Below, piece by piece: positions 29,255-37,625 of a stretch of 37,625 nt of DNA. How positions within the stretch are numbered: the stretch's first letter is position 1; every line of letters begins with the position of its first letter. This DNA is from Ceraceosorus guamensis (Eukaryota; Basidiomycota; Exobasidiomycetes; Ceraceosorales; Ceraceosoraceae). The stretch lies in the NCBI RefSeq assembly GCF_003144195.1, contig NW_020290126.1, forward strand, positions 1-37,625, in the 5' to 3' direction. A program made the translations under genes and the position numbers. The notes beneath the pieces are model-generated. The model was not told where the DNA came from, did no database searches, and saw only the letters and a list, made by a program, of their open reading frames with translations.

Positions 29255-31249
29255 ATGTCGAGCAGCAGGACCTCGCAGAGCCCATCATCCGTGGCAGAGT
29301 CCGCGGGCGCGGGCACGAACGCGGGCGCGGGCGCGGGCGGTGCTGTGGGACCACCACCTTACGCGCTGGGTATCGTGGGTTGCGGTACGATGGGAATAGC
29401 CATTCTCAGCGGTATCCTAGCCTCCTCCAAAGCCTTCGCCGCAGCTGCCCTACTCCAATCCCAAGCGCAGCAATCTCAAGCAGCGCAATCTCGAACAGAC
29501 GTTGCCAACGAAGCGTTGTCGGAGAGCGTTGCTGATTTGTTGGGAGAGGGAGGAGGAGAGGGAGGGGAGGAGGAGGAGCGTAGGAGGATGGAGTTGAAGT
29601 ACTTGCCTAGCACGTTTTATGCTTGTGTGGCGCGACAGGAGAGCGGTCGACGGTTGAAGAGCCTGTTCGCAAATGAGCGCGAGGGCGAGGAGGGGAGCGT
29701 GCAGGTGGTCGTGGGCGATAACCTCTTGGCAGCGCGACGAAGCGATGTGGTGTTGTTGGCTTGCAAGCCTCACATGGTGGCGGATATCCTGCGAGAGCAG
29801 GGCATGCAGGATGCTTTGAAGGGCAAATTGGTGATTAGCATTTGTGCGGGATTGAGAATACAACAGATTGCAGCTTGCCTTCATCCCAGCTCCACCGTGG
29901 TCAGGGCTATGCCCAATACGCCCAGCAAGGTGAGCGGCGGCGGCAGCGGCGGCGGCACGCGCACCAGCAGCAGCAGCGGCACCAGCAAGGTCCCCATTAC
30001 GCCACCCCTCCTCATCTCTCTCGCCTTGACACACTTCCTTTGCTCACCTGCTGCACTTCGCTTTGCCCCTCCCCCCGCCAGATCAGGGAAGGCATGACAG
30101 TCCTCACTCCCTTACCACCCCTCTCCTCCTCCTCCTCCTCCTCCTCGTCGTCGCACGCGCAATCTCGCTCGCGTCTCTTGAGCATCTTCAACGCGATAGG
30201 CAAGTGCAGATTCTTGGACGAGAAGCACTTCGATGCTGCGACGGCATTGGCTGGTAGCGGACCTGCATTCGCTTGCGTCTTTTTGGAAGCGATGGCGGAT
30301 GGGGGAGTGATGATGGGTTTGCCTAGAAAGGAAGCCTTGGAGTTGGCTGCTCAGTGTGAGTTGCGTTGCGCGGAGGGAGAAGTGCACTGCTGGGGTTTGG
30401 CGTGTTGCGCGGATGGACGTCGCGTTTGCTTGACAAGGCGAGAGAGAGACGATCCGCTCAAACCTCCTTTTGCGTCTGCCTTCATCTTCCTTTCGATCAA
30501 ATGCAACACTTTTGCTTTTTTTCCTTTTTTTTCCTTTCTTTGCTTCTTCCGCGCGTCGCGTCGAATGCAATGCAGCTATGCAAGGTGCGGCTAGGATGGT
30601 CCTGCAATCCGGCGCTCATCCTGCTTCCATCAAAGATAGCGTGACCAGTGAGTTTGAGTTTGCCCCCCTTGCCCTCCCGCACTCCCCGCACTCCTCCTCT
30701 AGCGTTGCGTTGCGCGCACAGACCTTTGCGCTCCTGCCCCGGACTAAGTCTTCTGCGCCCTCGCCCTCGCCCTCGCCCACCCCTCTCCTCTCCTCTCCTC
30801 TCCTCCTATCCTCCCCGCACAGCTCCTGGAGGCTGCACGATTGCAGGATTGTTGAATTTGGAAGATGGAAAAGTGAGGAGCACGGTTGCGAGGACGATTC
30901 AAGGTGAGTTTTGGTCCCTTGCTTCTGTCTTGCAAAAAGTTGCCTCCTCGTTTCCTTTTCCGAGCTGCGATGCGCACGAGGGTTGCGGGGAGGGGGAAAG
31001 GAAAGAGGCGCAAGAGGTTGGGGGAGGGGGCTTGGGGCAAAGGGATGCTGGAGGAAGGTTAGAGGGGAGGAAGGTGGAGGTCGACGCGCCCCCCCCCCTT
31101 GTTCATCCGAAGTGCTCGCTGACACACACGCACACGCATCTTCTCCCGCCCCGCCCTCTCTCTCTCTCCCTCTCCTGCACACACCCTCTCGCTGCTTCAC
31201 TTCAGCGGCCGCTGAACACGCCGCCGGTCTAGGTCAAGTCAAAAAGTAG
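29255..31249 (+). CDS. PRO3: Delta-1-pyrroline-5-carboxylate reductase
   Basis: Five exons (29255-29929, 30082-30355, 30576-30647, 30823-30903, 31206-31249), all with GT-AG introns in phase, give 381 residues. The N-terminal Rossmann domain has LGIVGCGTMGIAILSGIL for the dinucleotide and VVLLACKPHMVADIL; then VVRAMPNTPSKIREGMTVLT, split by intron 1. The C-terminal dimer domain carries ALAGSGPAFACVFLEAMADG and the family signature region around SIKDSVTTPGGCTIAGLLNL. It reduces P5C to proline with NAD(P)H in the last step of proline synthesis. It is longer than the yeast enzyme (286) owing to a Ser/Gly/Ala-rich N-terminus, an acidic insert (EEEERRR) after the first helix and a Ser run after TPLPP. 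The substrate is the product of the ornithine aminotransferase encoded at 22366. The last coding exon is only 44 bases. Confidence 0.95.
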
Positions 31250-32097
31250 GCGCGGAGGCATGATCAGCCGAGAAGGCCCAGGGGGGGAGCGGAAAGAGGG
31301 AAAGCGGGGGAAAAGACGTTGGTCGGGCCTGCGGGGGTCATTCTCATCGAAACGTGTCCGTCGAATTCTCGAGTTCAGACAGAGGAGCAGGACGGAGCGG
31401 GCGAGCGAGCGAGGCCTGGAGTGGAGAAACTGGACGCGAAGGGAATGGGGGAACCCATGCGATGGAAATTTTTTGGAAATTTGGAAGGGGGGGATGCGAC
31501 AATGATGATCATTTTGCTTTCCATTGTTCCTTTGTTATTTTGGCCACAACACCTTCTTCGCTACCTTGCGGGAGTCCTGTGTCGTACGCGGCCATATTAG
31601 CCGTAGCGCCCAACGATCATCGGCAGCGCCACTTGCGAGCAAAGCAAAGGAAAAAATTGCAAGGCGGGAGAATGAATGCGTTTCGGCTGTGATCGGAAAA
31701 GGATGACGGGGGGAAATGAACAAGCCGATCGGGGTATAATTTCTGGCGGGAAAATGTTCATACGAAAGGGCGGGAAGAGCGGGGCGGAGGTGGCTCCCAG
31801 CCCAGCCCAGCTCCAGCTCCAGCACGGTCCCGCATAGACTCTTTGTTGCATCAGCCATCGACTCCCACTCCGACTCGCAAGTAAAATGCCCCCTCCCTCC
31901 CCCTCCTCTCTGGTAAGACTTTTGACCCACGGCGTGCCCCACCCCATCGCCCCCTCCCCGCTGCCCTCGCTTTTCTCGTAACTCGGGCATCGTAAGTCGC
32001 GAAAGCCGAGAAAGCCAGTGAGCAGCATGCCCACTCGAGCCGCATCGCATCGCATCGCTTTGCGGGGGGGGCGGGGGCGCAAAAGTCCTTCGTTCTT

Positions 32098-32118
32098 CCC
32101 CCCCCCCCCCCCCCCCCC
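32098..32118. repeat. Poly-C tract, 21 bases
   Basis: Uninterrupted C, about 35 bp downstream of a G-rich stretch (GCGGGGGGGGCGGGGGCGC), so another G/C inverted pair. Confidence 0.85.
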
Positions 32119-32663
32119 GATCGCGACCCTCTCGATCCGAGCAATGCTGAACTTTCGTCGTTCTTTTTTGAGAGAAGAAGAAATGGACGCGCCCCGTGCA
32201 GTGCTTGGCTTGGGATTTTGCCGGTTCTTTTTGGGACCTAAGAATCCAGGAATCGATCGGGACATTCATTCGCGTTGATTGAATGAAAATCGTCACGTTC
32301 AGCCGAGGGAAAATTGGGGTGCCCGGCGGCGCGCGGCTAGCTGGACCGGGCCGGCGCTCCATTCCCGATCAAACGTCCTTGCTCCCCTCCTCTTTCTTGA
32401 GGCTGACGAAACTCCACCACTGCGCTCCGTGCGATACGATGACGGACCACATGGTCCCGGAGCGCTTGTCGGGAAACTGGCCCCCCTGATCGCGATGCGA
32501 TGCCCGCATCTTGCCTCGCTCGCGCGAGGCAGGGCTCAAAAGTCATCTCTATTGGGTTGGGGTGTCATGGGTTGTTGAATGATGCGCGGCGCGTCAAGGG
32601 GGTAATACAAATGGCTGATGGGACAAAAGGCCTGACTGTTGCTCTCGACCGGATTGTTGGGAA

Positions 32664-32719
32664 AGGCGTGCGAGGCGTGCGAGGCGTGCAAGGCGTGCGA
32701 GGCGTGCGAGGCGTGCGAG
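32664..32719. repeat. AGGCGTGCG tandem repeat, six units
   Basis: Six 9 bp units, one with AGGCGTGCA. Read on the minus strand it encodes a Arg-Thr-Pro type repeat in an ORF that has no other support. Confidence 0.85.
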
Positions 32720-33054
32720 TAATTGGACGTTCAGTATGGAACTGAGCGTTCGGATGTGGTGCTTGCAAGTCTCGCGCTCGATGAAGACTTTCAAAGTTTC
32801 TATCGAAGCGCCTCCAGATTTGCATGTAACGTGGGACGAGGCGAGGTGAGTCGGGACGTGGGTACGATGTGGGCTTGAAAGGTGTCGCCATCTTCTCAGC
32901 GAATCTCCCGCGAGGAGAGAGAAAAAATGTCCAGCCAAAGAGTTGAGGGGGGGGTGCCTGGGATGGATCGTTGAAAAGAGGGAAATGCCGCAAGAAGCTA
33001 GGGCAGGTACTACCCCGCCGTGTCCTCGCGTCGCCCCTGCGCCGCAAAAAAGCC

Positions 33055-35944
33055 TCAAACTTCGCCCCGGCCACTTTCAGGCATGGGAAGCTTCTCGATG
33101 TTCTCTTTGGGCAGCGCCAGCAAAATGTCTCGATCCGGCACTAGACAGTCGTGAGCAGCGAGCAGATGCCTCCTGACATCGTACAGTCTCGAGAATCTGT
33201 ACTGGCACCGTTGCGGCGAGGCAGGCGCGGTGGTGTTCGAGCAGTTCGTGCGCGTCGGACCCGCGCGAGGCTCTGCGCTGATCGCCGCGGCGCCTCCAGC
33301 ATCCTCTTCGCCCGCAGAGTCATCGTCTGCTTCTCTAGCCGAGAGCATCTTGCGTATTTCCTCATAAGGACAACAAAGCACCCTTCCCCTGATGCGCTTC
33401 TTGCTATGCCCGCCGATACCCAATCGTCCCTTTAGGCTCATCTCTTCATCCCTTCCATTTCCGCTCTCCTTCTCGCTCTCGTCGCGCTCGCGCTTCGCTC
33501 CGCGCGCAACGCCACGGATATTGGCTTGCAAACTTCGACTGGTCGAGCCGGACCAGACGGCCACATTGCGCGGCGCATCTTCAAAGCCTTGCTCGTATCC
33601 GTGCCCAGTAAGCAGTCCAGCCAGAGCGCGAGGTGCGAGTTGCGCCGAAGCAGCACGCCGACCAGCATCACCCGTGGCGATCAGAGACTTTCGGACGGGC
33701 GCGCGACCTCTTTCGGCGTGCGATTCGGGCACTGCTCCTCCTTCGCGTCGGAAAAACGCATCCTCTTCTTCGCTGTCCATATCCCGTTCGTCTGCCATGC
33801 TGCTGCTCGCGGAAGAGCTACGGTCGGATCGCGACGGGAACACGTCGCGTCGATGAATAGCGGCATGCCTCTCGGCCTCTCCCTCGGTCTCGTCGTCGCT
33901 GCTGCTGCTACTCGAGCCACGCGCTCGAGCACAAGCACGATCGCCGCCGGTCCGCCTCGCGCTAGCGCCATCATCGCCCACCACGCCTTGCACAACATGC
34001 TTGCAGCTCTTGCGATGTCGACTGAGCAAATGCGCGTATCCAAACCTTTTCCCGCACTCGGGCACGCAGGCAAAGTCTCGCTGCTCGAGGTGGAAGACCT
34101 TGACGTGGTCGTCCCTGGCTCTTGCACTCCTGAATACCCGTCTGCACGCGAGCCTCTTGCTGCGCCTCTTGGAGCCTTTGCGTGTGATTGGGACTGCCTG
34201 CAAAGTGTCGGTCCAGGTGCAAGCGTACATGCCCCTCGAAACTTCCTCTTGGCAGCTCGTCTCGGCCTCAACGTCCATATCCGCAGCAGCAGCAGCAGCG
34301 CGCGCACTCTTGACGCTCGCTTTCGAATCCGTCTCCGCCTCCGAAGCTGAGACGAGGGTGCGATGAGGTCTAGGTAGTTGTGTGTGCCTGGACAAGTGCC
34401 TTTTGAGCTGCTTGGCGCTCTCAAATGACCTCCCGCACCCTTCAAAGTGGCATGTTGGCGGATGGACAGCCTTGATGTGTCGCTGCAGAGAGCTCCAAGT
34501 GTTGAAGGCCAGAGATCCGTTCGTTTGAAGCTCTGCTTCATTCTCCTCATCCTGCAGCTCTTTGCCCGGGTCATGTGGCAAGACGCACACGTATCTGCCC
34601 TTTTGGTGTATCTTTTCGTGCGATGCTCTGAGCTTCGCCGTCAAGTAGGCTCTTGGGCAGCCTTCATGTCTACAGGGAAAAGGCTTGCGCACCTTGCCAT
34701 CCACATCCGGGGCATCAGCTGCGTCGGCTACGAATCCAGAGTTGGAAATGTGTGGTGAGAGATGAGGCGTAGCGCTGTGCGCCGCCCAGAGATGAGCGCG
34801 AAGATGTTTTCTTTGCCGAAAGGTCTTTCCACAATCGGGTTCTTTGCACTGATTCGAGCGGTCAGGGGTCAGCGCAAATTCTTCTCATTTCGCTCCATCA
34901 GTCATCACGAGAGACTCACCAGCCAGCTCCTATCTGCTCTCTGCTTATTGTAGGACCTGCCACTGTCGCCTGCTCTCACCATCTCAGCTTCTGTCACATC
35001 TGCGTCTGAAGCGGCGGCCAGCCCGCACTGGCCACCAGTCTGTGTGCGCGCTGCAGAGGCGTCGCTTGCGCTTTGCCGCTCCTTATCCGTAATCACCTCC
35101 TCGCCCGCTCGCATATCTACCGGCTCATCTTCTCCAACTTCGCTCTCAGCCTCTGTCGACGTCGCATCCAAGCCAAACTGATGCGCGTTGCTCGATGCAG
35201 CTCGCTTGCCTAAACGTAGAGCTCTGACTTTGTCGCACGTCGATTCGTGCCTCTGCAAATGCTGCTTGGTCCACAGGGCGAGGCGACACTTTGGAGCGCT
35301 GCATATGAAGCTCCTCTGGGGCGCTGCCGGCTGGGGAACAGATGCTGCAGCAGTCTGCGAACCATCCAGATCGGCAGATCGTCGCAGTGGCTGGTCAAAT
35401 GCGTCTCGGCACCCACTCGCCAGCACAGCATCCACAGATCGATCCGTCTCGTTTTCTCCGCCCGCATGCTGTGTCGCTGCCGCTGGCGCGCGGGACGGCT
35501 TGGTTGCAGAACTGGCACTTTGCTCGATTGCGGTGGAGGTGCTGCCATTTGCGTGAACCCTGGCATGCACATTGAGATGATGCGTGCGAGTGAAAGAAGC
35601 TGCGCAGCCTGGGTGTGCGCATACAAAGGGTCGCTTTTGGTGGGAGGCGGAAGGCAAAAGACGATGACGAAAGGTGAGCGGCATGGCTCTCAACGACGGA
35701 GTTTTGCCACCGCAACACAAGATGCACCACTCACCTCTCCAGTATGTCGCCGAGCATGTTCGGCTAGCCTGGCTGGAGCGTGGAAAGCCAGCGAGCAGCC
35801 TGCGTAGGTGCAAGCGTAAGGCTTTGGACGCCCTTTGGAAGTGGATGCTGCGGCTGATCGTTTCAGTTTCCTGGACTTGACACTGGGAGGCGTGGCATCA
35901 TCTTGCGAGATTGGAGCGCTTGGTGAGGCTGTCAGTGCGGGCAT
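33055..35944 (-). CDS. PZF1: TFIIIA-like C2H2 zinc-finger protein
   Basis: Three exons (35944-35735, 35633-34920, 34848-33055), all in phase 0, give 905 residues. Finger 1 (Cys45, Cys50, His63, His67) ends in HTGE, and after the intron RPFVCAHPGCAASFTRTHHL starts finger 2 (Cys75, Cys80, His93, His97). Further fingers are RSFICSAPKCRLALWTKQHL, CKEPDCGKTFRQRKHLRAHL, PCRHEGCPRAYLTAKLRASH, a degenerate one ending SLQRHIKAVH, TCHFEGCGRSFESAKQLKRH, a long-loop finger ending DDHVKVFH, FACVPECGKRFGYAHLLSRH, and a last CQYRFSRLYDVRRHLLAAH. Nine to ten fingers with long linkers before the last fits fungal TFIIIA, which binds the 5S rRNA gene and its transcript. The linkers here (about 130 residues after finger 2; about 250 Ser/acidic/basic residues before the last) are long. 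It could instead be another multi-finger regulator. It diverges from VPS53. Confidence 0.78.
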
Positions 35945-36864
35945 GACTGTGATTGGTCTAGAAAGGCGGACGAGATGCGGCTCGCTGGCATGAGAAGCGC
36001 CAAGCTCCGCCTTTGGACGGAGGGGGCCACGGCGCGGCGCGGCGCGGGAATGGAAGGGGAGAGCAAGCGTGATCCTATTGATGGGCTTCGAGGGCTACGT
36101 GTGATGTGACAATGGCACGACTAGCACGTTGCGAGGTGGGCCTGCAGCAGCGGCCCATGATGGTGGATGATGATGAAGAGCAGAGCAGAGCAGAGACGTC
36201 CTGCATCCTCGATTGCCGTTGCCGCCGAGCTTTGCGTGAAAACTTCAATCAAGACACCGGCCGCGCGTGCGTGCAGTCGAGATTCGCGGGGCACAGTTGC
36301 GCCGATCACGTGCCGGCTGCGTGCGAAATGCTACACTCAAGACTCGATCAAGACTCGGCCCTCACAACGCACGGACATCATCCACCCACCTCTGCTGCTG
36401 CAAGCGCGTGTGGGCGATGCTGGGATGTGCGAGTCGTGAATCGTGAAGGGCTGGCGAATTGCGTGCAGCCTTTTTGATGTGTGGATGAGATGAAGGGATC
36501 GACAGCTTGACGACAAGCCATCATCACCACGCAGACCGCACCGCGCACCACGCACCACGCACCACGCACTCCGCACTCAAGCCCTCGACTGGTTCGCCAT
36601 CCTCAGCGGCCCTTCGTAGGCAGACAAAGAGCGTTGCTAGACCAGGACAGATTCTAAAGTTGCGCAGCTCACCTCGACCTTCGCCAGCCGAGCGAGGTCT
36701 CGTTCGAACGAAGCAGAAGCAGCGCTTGAACCGTCACTGTGCTGGGAGGGGAGGGCATCGAGCGAGCGAGCGAGCGGGCAAATGGGCGTGCAAGTGTGAT
36801 ACATTGCCAAGCTGCATCCTCTCCTCTCCTCTCCTCTCCATTCCACCCACCACCCAGGCGAAGC
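35945..36864. promoter_or_regulatory. Divergent promoter region of TFIIIA-like and VPS53 genes
   Basis: About 920 bp without a gene. It has a CACGTG core at 36307-36312, GAGCA repeats at 36178-36195, GTCGTGAATCGTGAA at 36432-36446, GCACCAC repeats at 36543-36565, GCGA repeats near 36762 and CTCTC repeats at 36822-36838 just upstream of the VPS53 start. No TATA box stands out. Confidence 0.45.
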
Positions 36865-37625
36865 ATGTCGAGTGCCGCAGCTCTCAGCTCCACGCTCCCA
36901 AGTGCAGCAGCAGCCGCGCAGCCAAGCCTTTCCACCTCTTCCGCACCGCACAATGTCGCACAGTCCAACACGCAGACGAGCGCAGCAGCCTCGCTGCCTT
37001 CTGCGCTGCCTCTTCATCTAGAACGCAGCATCAACACCATCCTCTCCCACGACGACGACGACGACCGCGACGACGGCGACGCTCCCACGTCCAGTGGCAC
37101 GCAAACTCTTGCTTCTGCACGCCTTGCAGCAGCTGGCGCATCGACGGGTCACAGCTTGACTGCTTTTCTCGGCGAGCAGTTCGTCGATGCGAAAGATTTG
37201 GGACAGGAGAGCATCTCGCTCGTACAGGCTAGACTGCGCGAAGCAGCATCCAGCTCGGACGACTTGATTCATCAGTTGCTCCTCCTCTACTCCATCCAGA
37301 TCCGTCGTAGTCGGGCGAACGGGTCGAGTGTGCAGGAAGATGATGATGGAGCAGCAGCAGCGGCGGCGGCGGCGGCAGGAGCGAAAGAAGCGCAGGTGGG
37401 ACAGGATGAGGTGACGCAGCTATTGAGACAATTATCAAAGATACGCGATCAAGCCGCAGAGGCCGAAGGTGTGGTCAGGGACATTACGCGGGACATTCGA
37501 AGTCTGGACACTGCAAAGAGGAACATCGTCACGAGCATGACTAGTCTCAAGCGCTTGCAGATGCTGGGTGAGTGAGCAAGAGAGAGAAGAAGCGAATCGC
37601 GCGTCTGTGCTTGTGCACGCGGGGG
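36865..37625 (+). CDS. VPS53: VPS53, GARP/EARP tethering complex subunit (5' part)
   Basis: The first exon runs from the ATG at 36865 to 37567, where ATGCTGG|GTGAGT marks a donor; the rest lies beyond the window. The visible 234 residues begin with a Ser/Ala-rich stretch and continue with LERSINTILS (the LNxLFP-like region), LGQESISLVQARLREA, DDLIHQLLLLYSIQ, and a coiled-coil ending QLLRQLSKIRDQAAEAEGVV and RDITRDIRSLDTAKRNIVTS with MTSLKRLQML. This last block is the hallmark of the Vps53 N-terminus. With Vps51, Vps52 and Vps54 the protein tethers endosome-derived vesicles at the trans-Golgi. A poly-Ala run from GCAGCAGCAGC units interrupts the coiled-coil region. Confidence 0.88.

Larger units (their letters stand above)
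31250..33054. other. Gene-free spacer between convergent P5C reductase and TFIIIA-like genes
   Basis: Open frames here (for example on the minus strand at 32362-31535) are rich in Gly, Arg and Pro runs and overlap frames on the other strand; none shows family resemblance. The stretch includes C21 (32098-32118), CGCAT repeats at 32041-32057, and AGGCGTGCG units at 32664-32719. At 1.8 kb it is long for a convergent spacer, so an undetected non-coding RNA or small gene cannot be excluded. Confidence 0.45.

Noticed and set aside
31535-32362. 275-residue minus-strand open frame between P5C reductase and TFIIIA-like genes
   Set aside because: Gly/Arg/Pro runs come from G/C tracts and other frames are equally open; no domain or motif is visible.
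32565-33074. Minus-strand open frame with Arg-Thr-Pro repeats
   Set aside because: The repeat is a translated AGGCGTGCG tandem array and the rest shows no family signal.
1-37625. tRNA, rRNA, CRISPR arrays, transposons or viral fossils
   Set aside because: No tRNA-like B box context, rRNA-like sequence, spaced repeats, transposase or reverse-transcriptase motifs were found by reading; a dedicated scan (tRNAscan, Rfam, repeat library) would be decisive.

Overview
This is a chromosome end of a filamentous or yeast-like fungus. The first 92 bases are CCCTAA telomere repeats, in the orientation expected at a left end. Short GT-AG introns (mostly 65-175 bp), a GC-rich sequence, and the gene set (a basidiomycete-type seven-helix membrane protein, a DMATS enzyme, a BBE-like oxidase, TFIIIA, VPS53) point to a basidiomycete. 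Intergenic DNA full of CATGCATG and TCACGA-type words suggests a smut relative (Ustilaginomycotina). That lineage call is inference from style, not from a search. I see no transposon, viral fossil, CRISPR array, tRNA or rRNA.

Layout. 1-2019: telomere, then a minus-strand seven-helix membrane protein whose stop lies about 165 bp from the telomere repeats. 2020-4831: gene-free. 4832-16674: five genes that look like a specialised-metabolite cluster: DHA2-type MFS exporter (+), DMATS-type aromatic prenyltransferase (-), cytochrome P450 (+), HpcH/HpaI-type aldolase (-) and BBE-like FAD oxidoreductase (+). 17065-17622: a putative small secreted serine-rich protein (-). 17623-19456: unresolved. 19457-20372: UPF0303/YBR137W-like protein (-). 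22366-24103: ornithine aminotransferase (+). 24104-25559: repeat-rich, gene-free. 25560-28303: AAGAB/p34-like adaptin-binding protein (-). 29255-31249: pyrroline-5-carboxylate reductase (+). 33055-35944: TFIIIA-like zinc-finger protein (-). 36865-37625: 5' end of VPS53 (+), running off the window.

How they may work together. The most interesting part is the subtelomeric cluster. The prenyltransferase and P450 diverge from a shared 1.8 kb spacer, the aldolase and FAD oxidase diverge from another, and the P450 and aldolase converge with only 25 bp between stop codons. Prenylation, oxidation, flavin-driven oxidation or cyclisation, an aldol-type carbon-carbon step and export would fit a small prenylated aromatic (perhaps indole) product. 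No NRPS, PKS or terpene synthase is visible, so the substrate may be an amino acid or another simple aromatic. In the housekeeping half, ornithine aminotransferase and pyrroline-5-carboxylate reductase catalyse consecutive parts of the ornithine-to-proline route and lie about 5 kb apart, with one trafficking gene between them.

The non-coding DNA is unusual for long homopolymer tracts (C40, G37, G50, C30, C21), (CT)n blocks and short repeated words. Exon boundaries were worked out by hand from splice consensus and reading-frame continuity. They agree in phase for every gene except the first junction of the subtelomeric membrane protein.
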